Part shown: in pieces, positions 1 to 8,772 of the stretch
Position numbering within the stretch: position 1 is the first letter of the stretch
How the letters are laid out: the number at the start of each line of letters is the position of its first letter
From: JBHELG01 sp046263195
GTDB lineage: Bacteria > Actinomycetota > Nitriliruptoria > Nitriliruptorales > JAHWKO01
Direction of reading: 5' to 3'
Assembly: GCA_046263195.1 (NCBI GenBank)
Contig: JBHELG010000040.1
Location: 1-64,000 of the forward strand
DNA: 64,000 nt
Notes under the pieces: generated by a model
Told to the model about the DNA's origin: nothing
The model's database searches: none
What the model saw: the letters and a program-made list of their open reading frames with translations, nothing else
Made by a program: the position numbers and the translations under genes

Positions 1-1146
1 CTCGTCCTCGGCTACATCGCGGAACCTGCACTGGCGCACCTGCTACGGCCAGTTATCCGCCTGTTCAACCTGTCTCAGAGCACGACGCTCGGGATCTCCC
101 TCGCCGGGGCGCTCATCATCTCCACCATCCTCTCCATGATCGTGGGTGAGCTCGCCCCGAAGAACCTCGCGGTTGCCCGCCCGGAGGAGACCGCGCTGGC
201 CGTGGCGGTGCCCATGCGCGCCTACTCCATCGTCTTTCGGCCGGCGATCTGGGTTTTCGACTCGGCGGCCGCCCTGCTGTCGCGACTGGTGGGCATCGAG
301 CCACGGGAGGAGCTGCTCGGCGGGTACACACCGGATGAGCTCGCCCGCATCATCGAGGCCTCCACCGAGGAGGGGTCCCTCAGCGAGGAGAAGGCGCAGC
401 TGCTACTCAGAGCGGTCGAGCTCGGAGAACGTCGTGTCAGCGAGATCATGGTGCCCCGACCCGACATCGTCTGGCTGCGTGCCAGTGACACCATCGATGT
501 ACTGAGGGAGACGGCTCGAGCGACCGGATACTCGCGCTTCCCGGTACGCGGGGACAGCGACGACGACATCGTCGGCACCGTCCACATCAAAGACATCCTC
601 AAGCTGACCCCCGAACAGGCCGCAACGGCCACGGTGGCGGACATCACCCACGAAGCGCTCGTCGTGCCCGAGAGCCATACCCTGCGCCGGCTCCTCGCGG
701 ACCTGCGCGCCAGGCAGCGGACGTTCGCCGTCGTCGTCGACGAGTTCGGCGGTACAGCCGGAATAGTGACGCTCGAAGACGTCCTCGAGGCGCTCGTGGG
801 TGACATCGCAGACGAGTTCGATCCCGAAACGCCGGCCCTGCGCCGACTCGGGGTCGGCCGCTACGTCATACCAGGGCGGATGCGGGTAGGCCGCGTCGAA
901 GAGGTGCTCAGCACCGAACTCGCGGAGGGGGACTTCGAGACGGTGGCCGGGTTCATGATCGATGAGCTCGGCCACATACCGCGACCAGGCGAGTGGGTCC
1001 GCCACGACGGCTGGCGGTTCATCGTCCTGGGACTCGACGGCAATCGCGTCACCGAGGTCTTGCTGGAACGAGAAGACGAGGAGACGCCAGCCTCGGCCGC
1101 ACCCGGCACCGTGACTCCCGCTGAGGAGCGGTCGGAGCCGGCATGA
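1..1146 (+). CDS. CNNM/CBS-domain membrane protein (HlyC/CorC family), 5' truncated by window edge
   Basis: The reading frame is already open at base 1, so the true start lies upstream; 381 residues are visible. The N-terminal part is the end of a DUF21/CNNM transmembrane domain with the typical STILSMIVGELAPKN segment. It is followed by two CBS domains containing DEFGGTAGIVTLEDVLE, and a C-terminal CorC/HlyC transporter-associated domain around ETVAGFMIDELG. Family members are linked to divalent cation (Mg2+/Co2+) efflux or membrane protection, but substrate cannot be read from sequence. The stop overlaps the start of the next CNNM gene (ATGA), so the two are translationally coupled paralogues that may form a hetero-oligomer (inference). 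Confidence 0.9.
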   Translation, partial: LVLGYIAEPALAHLLRPVIRLFNLSQSTTLGISLAGALIISTILSMIVGELAPKNLAVARPEETALAVAVPMRAYSIVFRPAIWVFDSAAALLSRLVGIEPREELLGGYTPDELARIIEASTEEGSLSEEKAQLLLRAVELGERRVSEIMVPRPDIVWLRASDTIDVLRETARATGYSRFPVRGDSDDDIVGTVHIKDILKLTPEQAATATVADITHEALVVPESHTLRRLLADLRARQRTFAVVVDEFGGTAGIVTLEDVLEALVGDIADEFDPETPALRRLGVGRYVIPGRMRVGRVEEVLSTELAEGDFETVAGFMIDELGHIPRPGEWVRHDGWRFIVLGLDGNRVTEVLLEREDEETPASAAPGTVTPAEERSEPA

Positions 1147-2495
1147 CCCCGTTTCAGCTTGCTGCCGAGGACGCGCTCACACTCGAGGCGCCACCTGGAC
1201 TCGCGATCGTCATCGCGCTCGTGCTGCTCGGCGCGAACGCCTTCTTCGTAGCAGCCGAGATCGCCCTGCTAGCGGCGCGGCGGGCACGCATCGAGGAACG
1301 CGCCGACCAAGGAGATCGTCGCGCCCAGCTGGCCGCGGCCGCGCTGCGCGAGCTGTCGGTCACCTTCTCGGGCGCTCAGCTCGGCATCACCATGACCTCC
1401 CTCGGCCTCGGCGCGATCGCCGAGCCCGCAGCCGTCCGCCTCCTCGAGCGGGCACTCCTCGTCGCACCACTGTCGCCCGGGGCCCGCCATGCGGTCGCGT
1501 TCGGAATCGGCCTCACGATCATCGTCTCCCTCCACATGATCGTGGGCGAGATGGCTCCCAAGAACATCGCGCTCGCGAGGGCGGAGAGGGTCGCGCTGCG
1601 GCTCGCCCGCCCCTTCAGGGCCTTCATGCTCATCTTCCGACCGCTCATCCTCGGGTTGAACGCGAATGCGAACGCGCTCGTGCGCCTCGTGGGGGTCGAA
1701 CCGCGTCAGGGGCTGGGCCTCGTGCACACGCCGGAGGAGCTCGTGTTTCTGCTGCGCGAGTCACAACGGGAGGGAATCCTGCCCGATCCGGAGGCGCGCG
1801 TGCTCACGGCGGCCCTGGGCCTCGGCAGGATCGACGCCGAGGCGGCGATGACGCCGCGGGTCGACCTGGCAGCGGTCCCGGACGACGCGGGCGCAGTCGA
1901 GGTCCTCGAACTGTCCCGCGAGACAGGTTTCACCCGCTTCCCCGTGTACCACGGTGATGTAGACGACATCGTCGGTGTCGTGAACGTCAAGGACGTTCTC
2001 ATCCGTGACAGCGACCAGTTCGAAGAGATGAGCGTTGCGGACGTCATCCGACCGATACCAGCGGTGCCCGAGAACCACGATCTCGAGCGACTGCTCCGCG
2101 ACATGCGTCGGGACCGTTCCCACGCCGTCCTCGTCATCGACGAGTTCGGCGGCACGGCGGGGATCGTGACCCTCGAAGACGTCCTCGAAGAGCTCGTCGG
2201 GGAGATCGAGGACGAGTTCGACCCTCGCGCGGCAGATGTACGCCACCTCGGCGAGAAGTGCTGGGTCGTTCCCGGCACGCTGCGTCGCGACGAGTTGGCT
2301 CATCACACCGGACTCGAGCTGTCCGAGGGTGACTACGAGACCGTATCGGGATACCTCACCGAGCGACTCGGTCGGCTCGTGCAACCGGGTGACGAGATCA
2401 CCGAGAACGGCTGGACCTTGCGAGTGCGCACACTCGACGGTAGGCGGGCCGGCGAGATCGAGGTGGTGGGGCCCGAGAAACGGGAGGAGGAGTGA
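1143..2495 (+). CDS. CNNM/CBS-domain membrane protein (HlyC/CorC family)
   Basis: A full-length 450-residue paralogue of the upstream gene. It has an N-terminal hydrophobic stretch (about residues 20-45), further membrane segments to about residue 170 including HMIVGEMAPKNIA, tandem CBS domains (about 215-335) with DEFGGTAGIVTLEDVLEELVGEIEDEFD, and a C-terminal CorC/HlyC domain (about 350-440, ETVSGYLTERLG). The family is associated with cation transport at the cytoplasmic membrane. It starts inside the stop region of the upstream gene (ATGA). The next gene is 322 bp away and has its own control region, so this pair is probably a separate unit. Either protein could be a regulator rather than a transporter. 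Confidence 0.92.
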   Translation: MTPFQLAAEDALTLEAPPGLAIVIALVLLGANAFFVAAEIALLAARRARIEERADQGDRRAQLAAAALRELSVTFSGAQLGITMTSLGLGAIAEPAAVRLLERALLVAPLSPGARHAVAFGIGLTIIVSLHMIVGEMAPKNIALARAERVALRLARPFRAFMLIFRPLILGLNANANALVRLVGVEPRQGLGLVHTPEELVFLLRESQREGILPDPEARVLTAALGLGRIDAEAAMTPRVDLAAVPDDAGAVEVLELSRETGFTRFPVYHGDVDDIVGVVNVKDVLIRDSDQFEEMSVADVIRPIPAVPENHDLERLLRDMRRDRSHAVLVIDEFGGTAGIVTLEDVLEELVGEIEDEFDPRAADVRHLGEKCWVVPGTLRRDELAHHTGLELSEGDYETVSGYLTERLGRLVQPGDEITENGWTLRVRTLDGRRAGEIEVVGPEKREEE

Positions 2496-2631
2496 GGCCC
2501 TAGGCGCGCCGCACGCCCCACGCCAGTCTGATTCTCAGGTCATGGACAGCTGGCTCGAGACGGTCAGGACCGCCCCGAGTTCCTCCAGGGATGGCTCCGT
2601 CCCACCGTTCCCGAAGGTTCGTGCGGAATGT

Positions 2632-2659
2632 TTGACGCTGACGTCAGCGTCGGTATGGT
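2632..2659 (+). promoter_or_regulatory. Operator/promoter 1 upstream of fabD (perfect 18-bp palindrome)
   Basis: GACGCTGACGTCAGCGTC (2634-2651) is a perfect palindrome. It sits inside a promoter-like arrangement: TTGACG at 2632-2637, a 16-bp spacer, then TATGGT at 2654-2659. A repressor bound here would block RNA polymerase. The form suits a TetR-type homodimer, but the protein is not identified. Confidence 0.65.
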
Positions 2660-2715
2660 ATCGAGGGGGCTGGGGCAAATTCGTCCTACCAACGGCACGT
2701 GCTAGTGTCGCACAG

Positions 2716-2743
2716 TTGACGTTGACGTCAATGTCGGTAAAGG
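2716..2743 (+). promoter_or_regulatory. Operator/promoter 2 upstream of fabD (second palindrome copy)
   Basis: GACGTTGACGTCAATGTC (2718-2735) repeats the first operator with one mismatched pair between its arms. It is again preceded by TTGACG (2716-2721) and followed 16 bp later by a weaker TAAAGG. The two operator copies begin 84 bp apart, about eight turns of B-DNA, so dimers on both would face the same side. Confidence 0.6.
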
Positions 2744-2817
2744 GTCTGCGCGTCCGTGAGGCGAAGGTCGTCCCCCCGATGCCTACCGCGGCGCTCTGAA
2801 CGCCCGAAAGGACAGAG

Positions 2818-3783
2818 GTGACGGTCGCGATCGTATTCCCTGGGCAAGGGGCTCACCGCGATGGCATGGCGAGCGCATGGCGCAGCCACCGCGCATATGC
2901 GACGTTTGCCGAGGTCGGACGCCTTTGCGGTATCTCCGACCTCGCCCGTCTCGCGGACGATCCGAGCGCCTGCGCGGCCACCGCCGTAGCGCAACCCGCG
3001 GTCTTCGCAGCCAGTATCGCCGCCTGGCGTGCCCTCGGCGACGTCGGCATCGAACCCAGCGCCGTCGCCGGCCACAGCCTGGGAGAGGTCACCGCTGCAG
3101 TCGCCGCCGGTTCTCTCTCCCTGCAAGACGGAGCCGTCCTCGTGGCCGAACGGGGGCGGGCATTCGCCGCCGCTTGTAGGCGCAACCCTGGCACCATGGC
3201 GGCGGTCCTCGGTCTCGACCGAGCAGCGGTCGAGGAAGCGACCGGGGACATGGCGGACGTGACGGTCGCCAACGACAACGCGCCCGGTCAACTCGTCATT
3301 GCCGGGCCCCCGGAAGCCGTCGACGGCGCCGCCGAAGCGTGCCGCGCCGCCGGGGGTCGAGTACGGCTGCTCGACGTCGAGGGGGCCTTCCACACGCCAG
3401 CCATGACGCCAGCCGTCGTTCGTGTCGCCGCCGTCCTCCGCCGCCTCGCAGTGACCGACCCCGAGGTCCAACTCGTGCGGGGGGCTTCCGCTGATGTCGC
3501 AGCGACCGCAGCGGAAGTGAGACGCGGGATCGTGGACGGGGTACTAGCGCCCGTGAGGTGGCGAGAGGTGCAGTACCGGCTGGTCGATCTCGGCGCGGAG
3601 ACGATCATAGAAGCCGGATCCGGGGTTCTGCGCGGCCTCTCGCGACGGACGGTGCCCGACCTGCCCAGCTTCTCGGCCGACAGTCCCGAAGCAGTGCGTC
3701 AGGTGGCCGCGAAGCTCATGCTGGATGGGCGCCCCCTTGCTCGGCGTGAGGAAGCGCTACTCGAGGAGGTGCACGCTCGATGA
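2818..3783 (+). CDS. fabD: Malonyl-CoA:ACP transacylase
   Basis: Transfers malonyl from CoA to acyl carrier protein, supplying extender units to FAS-II in the cytoplasm. The 321-residue protein has the N-terminal FPGQG motif (7-11), the nucleophile elbow GHSLGE with catalytic Ser at about 87, and the catalytic His in GAFHTP at about 192. Length fits the family. The GTG start is preceded by AAAGGA at suitable spacing. It is the first gene of the FAS-II operon, directly behind the two palindromic operators, and its end overlaps the next gene by 4 nt. Confidence 0.95.
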   Translation: MTVAIVFPGQGAHRDGMASAWRSHRAYATFAEVGRLCGISDLARLADDPSACAATAVAQPAVFAASIAAWRALGDVGIEPSAVAGHSLGEVTAAVAAGSLSLQDGAVLVAERGRAFAAACRRNPGTMAAVLGLDRAAVEEATGDMADVTVANDNAPGQLVIAGPPEAVDGAAEACRAAGGRVRLLDVEGAFHTPAMTPAVVRVAAVLRRLAVTDPEVQLVRGASADVAATAAEVRRGIVDGVLAPVRWREVQYRLVDLGAETIIEAGSGVLRGLSRRTVPDLPSFSADSPEAVRQVAAKLMLDGRPLARREEALLEEVHAR

Positions 3784-4010
3784 TCGCAATCCCCGCTTGC
3801 GTCGTCTGCGTCGCCCCGGCCGACGGCCGCGCCCGCGCGCTCGTCGAGCGCGGCACACCGGTCGAGGCGGGCCAGGTAGTCGCGATCGTTGACACTCCGG
3901 GTCACTCCGCTCCCGTGCGGGCGCCTGTCTTCGGACAGGTCGGGGGCGCCCTCACCGGCCGCGGTCAGACCGTGAGCCGGGGAGAGGCGCTGGTGTGGCT
4001 GCTCCGCTGA
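3780..4010 (+). CDS. Small biotinyl/lipoyl-like domain protein lacking the attachment lysine
   Basis: A 76-residue protein whose whole length resembles the swivelling biotinyl/lipoyl fold. VERGTPVEAGQVVAIVD matches the first half of a BCCP domain and VFGQVGGALTGRGQTVSRGEALVWL the second half. Where BCCPs carry the AMKM hairpin with the biotinylated Lys, this protein reads TPGHSAPV with no lysine, so it cannot be biotinylated at that position. It overlaps fabD by 4 nt and fabH by 16 nt, which supports expression. It might be a structural adaptor in the carboxylase or a degenerate carrier. The fold call is by eye. Confidence 0.6.
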   Translation: MIAIPACVVCVAPADGRARALVERGTPVEAGQVVAIVDTPGHSAPVRAPVFGQVGGALTGRGQTVSRGEALVWLLR

Positions 4011-5050
4011 CCTTTGCCACCGCGCTCGATGGGCCAGCCATCGCGTCGGTGCCGGGTGCCCTCGCCGTGGCCGTAACCGGCCTTGGTGTGTCATTGCCGG
4101 AGGAGATCGTCACCAACGCGGACTGGGCGTCCCGACTCGATACGTCCGACGAGTGGATCGTGACGCGTACGGGCATCCACGAACGTCGACGTGCGGCGCC
4201 TCACGAAGCCACCTCTGACCTCGCAACCAGTGCCGCGTCAGCCGCGCTCGCCGACGCCGGAATGGACGGCGGCGACGTCGGCGCCATCGTGCTCGCCACG
4301 ACGACTCCCGACCACGTCATTCCGCAGACAGCGCCCGTCGTGGCCGCCCGTCTCGGGCTCGAGGTCCCGGCCTTCGACATCGGCGCAGGCTGCTCGGGCT
4401 TCGTATACGGCCTGGCGGTCGCTGCCAGCCTGGCCATGACCGGTCTCGCCCGCCCCGTCCTGCTCGTCGGGGCGGAGACGTTGACGCGCGTGATCGATCC
4501 GTCCGACCGTCAGACGGCAGTGCTGTTCGGCGATGGCGCGGGCGCGTGCGTGCTCACGGCCTGCAGCGAGAGCGTCTGGGGCAGCGTCGGGCCCTTCGAT
4601 CTCGGATCGGATGGCACCCAGGCCGATGCACTCGTCGTCCCGGCTGGAGGAGCTCGCACGCCCGCCACGCCCGAAACGGTCGCGGCCAACCGTCATGTCC
4701 TGCTCATGCGGGGACGCGAGGTGTACCGCCACGCCGTCACCCGTATGAGCGCGTCCGCATCGAGCGTCCTGCAACGCGCGGGGATGGGGGCAGGAGACGT
4801 CGACCTGCTCGTGGGGCACCAGGCCAACGCGCGCATCCTCGATGCGGTGGCTCAGCGGCTCGGGATTCGTGACGAGCAGGCCTTCGTCTGTGTCGAGCGC
4901 TACGGCAACACCTCTGCTGCGTCCATCCCCATTGCGCTCGACGAGGCCCGGGCGGCAGGCCGCTTGCAACCCGGTACGCGGGTTTTGTTGACAGCGTTCG
5001 GGGCCGGCTTGACGTGGGGTTCCTGTCTGTTGACCTGGCCTGGCACATGA
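3995..5050 (+). CDS. fabH: Beta-ketoacyl-ACP synthase III
   Basis: Condenses an acyl-CoA primer with malonyl-ACP to start fatty acid synthesis. The 351-residue protein has the Cys-His-Asn triad: Cys at about 133 in GAGCSGFVYGL, His at about 275 in VGHQAN, and Asn at about 305 in RYGNTSAAS. WIVTRTGI near residue 60 is a FabH hallmark. The GTG start gives an N-terminal extension of about 22 residues before the conserved AVAVTGLG and overlaps the preceding small gene; a later start is possible. The stop overlaps the fabG start (ATGA). Primer preference (acetyl or branched) cannot be told from this sequence. Confidence 0.95.
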   Translation: MAAPLTFATALDGPAIASVPGALAVAVTGLGVSLPEEIVTNADWASRLDTSDEWIVTRTGIHERRRAAPHEATSDLATSAASAALADAGMDGGDVGAIVLATTTPDHVIPQTAPVVAARLGLEVPAFDIGAGCSGFVYGLAVAASLAMTGLARPVLLVGAETLTRVIDPSDRQTAVLFGDGAGACVLTACSESVWGSVGPFDLGSDGTQADALVVPAGGARTPATPETVAANRHVLLMRGREVYRHAVTRMSASASSVLQRAGMGAGDVDLLVGHQANARILDAVAQRLGIRDEQAFVCVERYGNTSAASIPIALDEARAAGRLQPGTRVLLTAFGAGLTWGSCLLTWPGT

Positions 5051-5772
5051 GCGACCTCGTCGCCCTCGTCACCGGCGGCAGCGGCGGTATCGGAGCTGCC
5101 ACCTGCCGTGCGCTGTCCGCCGCCGGCATGGCCGTGCTCGTTGGCTACGGCAGGGCCCACCAGACCGCAGCGGAGGTCGCCCGGTCGTGCGCGGGACCCG
5201 CCGAGGCCGTCGCATGCGACGTGACCGCTCCCGACCAGGTGCGGGGAGCGGTCGAACGGGCCGGGGAGTTCGGCCGTCTTCATGTGCTCGTCCACGCGGC
5301 AGGCATCGCCGATGACGACCTCCTACTGCGACTCGAACCGCACCGTTGGGATCGCACCATCGAGGTGAACCTGCGTGGCGCCTACCTCGCCTGTCGGGCG
5401 GCGCTGCGCCCGATGCTACGAGCCCGCTGCGGCCGCATCGTGCTCGTCACGTCGGTCGTGGGGCTTCGGGGCAACGCCGGTCAGACGGCATACGGTGCTG
5501 CGAAAGCCGGTCTCATAGGCCTGGCGAAATCTCTCGCTCGCGAGGTCGCCCGTAAGGGCATCACCGTGAACGCGGTGGCGCCTGGCTATGTCGAGACACC
5601 CATGACCGCGGGGATCCCGGACGAGGTGCGTGCCCGCCACGTCGAGGAGTCCCCACTCGGTCGGGCGGTCACGGCCGTGGAAGTCGCAGCAGCCATCCGG
5701 TTTCTGACCTCGGACGAGGCGGCGCCGATCACCGGCGCCGTGCTTCCAGTGGACGGCGGTACCACCATCTGA
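5047..5772 (+). CDS. fabG: 3-oxoacyl-ACP reductase (SDR)
   Basis: NADPH-dependent reduction of beta-ketoacyl-ACP in the elongation cycle. The 241-residue SDR has the nucleotide motif TGGSGGIG (about 9-16), the HAAGI segment, the catalytic Ser in VTSVVG, and the catalytic YGAAK Tyr/Lys pair. The ATG at 5047 was chosen over an upstream GTG (5014) because it overlaps the fabH stop as ATGA and places the Rossmann motif at the usual distance. PVDGGTTI is a normal SDR C-terminus. acpP follows after 11 bp. Confidence 0.93.
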   Translation: MSDLVALVTGGSGGIGAATCRALSAAGMAVLVGYGRAHQTAAEVARSCAGPAEAVACDVTAPDQVRGAVERAGEFGRLHVLVHAAGIADDDLLLRLEPHRWDRTIEVNLRGAYLACRAALRPMLRARCGRIVLVTSVVGLRGNAGQTAYGAAKAGLIGLAKSLAREVARKGITVNAVAPGYVETPMTAGIPDEVRARHVEESPLGRAVTAVEVAAAIRFLTSDEAAPITGAVLPVDGGTTI

Positions 5773-5783
5773 AAGGAGAAGCC

Positions 5784-6029
5784 ATGGACCAGAACATCTA
5801 CGCCAACGTCGAGCGCATTCTCACGGGCACCTTCCAGGTACCTGCCGACGAAGTCTCACCGGACGCCACCTTCGAGTCGCTCGAACTCGACTCGCTCGAC
5901 CTCGTCGAACTCACGCTCGCGGTCGAGGAGGAGCTCGGCGTGAAGATCGAGGACGAGGAGATGGAGCAGATCCGTACCGTGCGGGACTCGGTGGACCTCA
6001 TCGCAGCGAAGTCCGGGGTCTCGGCGTGA
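5784..6029 (+). CDS. acpP: Acyl carrier protein
   Basis: An acidic 81-residue carrier that holds the growing acyl chain on 4'-phosphopantetheine. The attachment serine is Ser37 in LDSLDLVE, with the usual helix II following (VEEELGVKIEDEE). The start follows a strong AAAGGAG site. The fabF GTG overlaps its stop (GTGA), so ACP and condensing enzyme are coupled. The enzyme that adds the prosthetic group (acpS) lies in the same operon. Confidence 0.96.
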   Translation: MDQNIYANVERILTGTFQVPADEVSPDATFESLELDSLDLVELTLAVEEELGVKIEDEEMEQIRTVRDSVDLIAAKSGVSA

Positions 6030-7261
6030 GGGACGGGATCGTCGTCACCGGCGTCGGGCTCGTGACGCCGGCTGGGCGCGGCACCCAGGAGTCGTGGGCG
6101 GGGGTGCTCGCAGGTCAACCCGCGGCGGGGCCCGATCCCGAACTGGAGGCTGCCGGGATTCCGGTCACGATCTCGTGTCGGGTTCCCGCCTTCGACGCCG
6201 ACGCCGAGCTTGGCCGGGGCGCCTCGAGGCGCCTCGACCGTTACGTCCACCTCGCGCTCCTGGCGGGACGTGAGGCGGTCGATTCGGCCGGGCTGAAGCT
6301 CGGCCCCGAGGCCGACCCTGAGCTGACCGGGCGAGTCGGCGTCGTGCTGGGCTGCGGCATCGGAGGGGTGATCTCCTGGGAGGAGCAGCATGCGAGCTTC
6401 CTCCAGCGCGGACGGGTCAGCCCACTGCTCATCCCGAAGATGCTGTCGAACATGGCTCCGGGCCAGCTCGCCATCGAGTTCGGCACACGCGGCCCCAACT
6501 TCGCGGTGAACACCGCCTGCGCCGCGGGAGCAACCGCTCTTCACGTCGCACGCGATTTACTGCGCTCAGGTACCGCCGACATCATGCTCGCGGGCGGGAT
6601 CGAAGCCGGAATCACGCCCCTGTCGGCTGCGGCGTTCGCCCAGATGGGCGCGCTGTCCCGCCGCAACGACCGCACCGCTTCCCGGCCCTTCGACGCGGAG
6701 CGTGACGGCTTCGTGCTGGGAGAAGGGGCTGGGGTGCTCGTACTGGAGCGTGCTGCAGACGCGCACGCACGGGCGGCTGTGCCGCTCGCCGTCTTCGCCG
6801 GCGCAGGCTCCTCCGCTGACGCCCACCATCAGACCGCCCCGCCTGAAGATGGCGCGGGAGCGGTGCTTGCGATGGCCCGGGCTCTCGCCGACGCGGGTCT
6901 CGAGCCTGGCGACGTCGACCACGTGAACGCTCACGGCACCTCCACTCCTCTCAACGACCGCGCCGAGGCGCTGGCGGTGCGCAAGGTGTTCGGGTCGGCG
7001 GCAGATCGGCTCACGGTTGCCTCCACGAAGGGTGTGACCGGGCACCTGCTCGGCGCAGCGGGCGGGGTCGAGGCCGCCTTCGCGGTGCTCGCCATCCGTG
7101 AAGGAGTCGTGCCTCCGACGGCGAACCTCACCCGCCTGGACGAGGCGGTGGACCTCGACGTCGTCCAGGGCAAGGCGCGCCGCCAGCAGATACAGGTGGC
7201 GCTCAGCAACTCGTTCGGTTTCGGCGGACAGAACGAGGCGCTGCTCTTCGCCGCCGCCTGA
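6026..7261 (+). CDS. fabF: Beta-ketoacyl-ACP synthase II
   Basis: The elongating condensing enzyme of FAS-II. The 411-residue thiolase-fold protein has catalytic Cys at about 165 in VNTACAAG, the first His in VNAHGTSTPLND, and the Lys/His motif STKGVTGHLLGAAGG. The terminal SFGFGGQN loop is typical. The GTG start overlaps acpP. KasA/KasB-type paralogues share these motifs, so chain-length specificity is not assigned. Confidence 0.95.
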   Translation: MRDGIVVTGVGLVTPAGRGTQESWAGVLAGQPAAGPDPELEAAGIPVTISCRVPAFDADAELGRGASRRLDRYVHLALLAGREAVDSAGLKLGPEADPELTGRVGVVLGCGIGGVISWEEQHASFLQRGRVSPLLIPKMLSNMAPGQLAIEFGTRGPNFAVNTACAAGATALHVARDLLRSGTADIMLAGGIEAGITPLSAAAFAQMGALSRRNDRTASRPFDAERDGFVLGEGAGVLVLERAADAHARAAVPLAVFAGAGSSADAHHQTAPPEDGAGAVLAMARALADAGLEPGDVDHVNAHGTSTPLNDRAEALAVRKVFGSAADRLTVASTKGVTGHLLGAAGGVEAAFAVLAIREGVVPPTANLTRLDEAVDLDVVQGKARRQQIQVALSNSFGFGGQNEALLFAAA

Positions 7262-7286
7262 GTCGTAGCAAAGCTGGGAGCTGGCC

Positions 7287-8768
7287 GTGTCGAACCCGAT
7301 CACCGCAGAGATACCCGGCGTGAACCCGACAGACCTGCGACCGGGGGACGGGGCTCGGGCCCGCATCGACCTGCTCGTGGACTCCGACAGCTTCCTCGAG
7401 CTCGGCTCCGCTCGTCATCACCGGGCGACCGGCTTCGGCCTCGAACAGCGCCACCCCGAGGGAGACGGAGTCGTTTCAGGTACCGCGACAATCGGGGGTC
7501 GCGCCGCTTACGTCTATGCGCAGGATCGCGGCGTCCTTGGTGGCTCCCTCGGAGAGGCTCACGCGGACAAGATCGCACGCACCATTGCCACCGCAGCCCG
7601 GAGCGGCGCCCCCGTGATAGGCGTTCACGACTCCGGTGGTGCCCGTATCCAGGAGGGGGTTGCTGCCCTCGACGGCTACGGCCAGGTGTTCCACGCAAAT
7701 GTCCGCGCCTCCGGACGGGTTCCCCAGATCGCGCTCGTCCTCGGGCCATGCGCGGGCGGGGCCGTGTATTCGCCGGCGCTCATGGACTTCGTGGTCATGC
7801 GCCAGGATGCGTACATGTTCCTCACCGGACCCCGGGTCGTGAAGGCGGTCACGTACGAGGACGTTGACGCCCTCACTCTCGGGGGGCCGGTCGTCCATGC
7901 CGAACGGAGCGGCTGCGCCCATTTCGTGGCTGATGACGACGTTGCGGCTTTTGCACTCGTACGGGAGCTGCTGTCCTACCTCCCCAGCTCCTGTCACGAG
8001 CCGCCACCGTCGCTGCCAGCCGAGGACCCCGCGGAGGTCAGACTCGATGCAGTCGTGCCGTCCGATCGCCGCCAGCCCTACGACGTGCGGGAAGTCGTGC
8101 GTGGCCTCGTCGACGCCGGTCGATTCCTAGAGGTGCAGGAGGGCTGGGCGCGCAGTCTCGTCGTCGGCTTCGCCCGCCTCGATGGTCATACCGTGGGGAT
8201 CGTCGCCAACCAGGCCTCCTGGCTCGCAGGCTGCCTCGACCTCCAAGCGAGCGAGAAGGGCGCCCGCTTCGTACGCTTCTGCGACGCCTTCGGGGTGCCG
8301 ATCGTCGTGCTCGTCGACGTTCCCGGCTTCCTGCCGGGCACCGCTCAGGAGTCCGGCGGGATCATCCGCAAAGGCGCGAAGTTGCTCCACGCCTTTGCGT
8401 CCGCAACGGTCCCAAGGGTCACAGTCGTGCTGCGCAAAGCCTTCGGTGGCGCCTACATCGTGATGAACTCACGCGCGCTCGGCGCAGACGCCGTCCTCGC
8501 CTGGCCGGGCTGCGAGCTGGCGGTCATGGGAGCGGAGGGTGCCGTGGACGTCATCTTTCGCCGTCAAGTGGAGAAGGACCCGTCGACCCGGGAGCAACTC
8601 GCGGAGCGCTACCGGGACGGTGCCATGGACGTCGTCCTAGCCGCTCAGAGGGGCAGCGTCGACGAGATCATCGCACCCGACGAGACCCGTCCCGCCCTCG
8701 TCGCACTCCTGCGCGGGCTGCGGGGCACGCGCCGGCCCGGCTTCGTCCACGACAACCTGCCACAGTAA
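7287..8768 (+). CDS. accD: Acyl-CoA carboxylase beta subunit (carboxyltransferase)
   Basis: Transfers carboxyl from biotin to acyl-CoA, making malonyl-CoA or methylmalonyl-CoA. The 493-residue protein is the fused two-lobe carboxyltransferase of the actinobacterial AccD/PccB class. The N-lobe carries SGGARIQEGV and GPCAGGAVYSPAL; the C-lobe carries VDVPGFLPG and the AFGGAYIVMNS oxyanion region. Its place in the FAS operon suggests malonyl-CoA supply. The biotin carboxylase alpha subunit is not in the window, and the only carrier-like gene nearby (3780-4010) lacks the biotin lysine. Acetyl versus propionyl preference is undetermined. Confidence 0.9.
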   Translation: MSNPITAEIPGVNPTDLRPGDGARARIDLLVDSDSFLELGSARHHRATGFGLEQRHPEGDGVVSGTATIGGRAAYVYAQDRGVLGGSLGEAHADKIARTIATAARSGAPVIGVHDSGGARIQEGVAALDGYGQVFHANVRASGRVPQIALVLGPCAGGAVYSPALMDFVVMRQDAYMFLTGPRVVKAVTYEDVDALTLGGPVVHAERSGCAHFVADDDVAAFALVRELLSYLPSSCHEPPPSLPAEDPAEVRLDAVVPSDRRQPYDVREVVRGLVDAGRFLEVQEGWARSLVVGFARLDGHTVGIVANQASWLAGCLDLQASEKGARFVRFCDAFGVPIVVLVDVPGFLPGTAQESGGIIRKGAKLLHAFASATVPRVTVVLRKAFGGAYIVMNSRALGADAVLAWPGCELAVMGAEGAVDVIFRRQVEKDPSTREQLAERYRDGAMDVVLAAQRGSVDEIIAPDETRPALVALLRGLRGTRRPGFVHDNLPQ

Positions 8769-8772
8769 TGCC

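Larger units (their letters stand above)
2496..2817 (+). other. Leader and control region of the FAS-II operon
   Basis: No gene is evident in these 322 bases. The region holds two copies of an 18-bp palindrome (listed separately), each overlapping a TTGACG -35-like box. The fabD ribosome binding site (AAAGGA at about 2806) precedes the GTG start. Confidence 0.7.
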
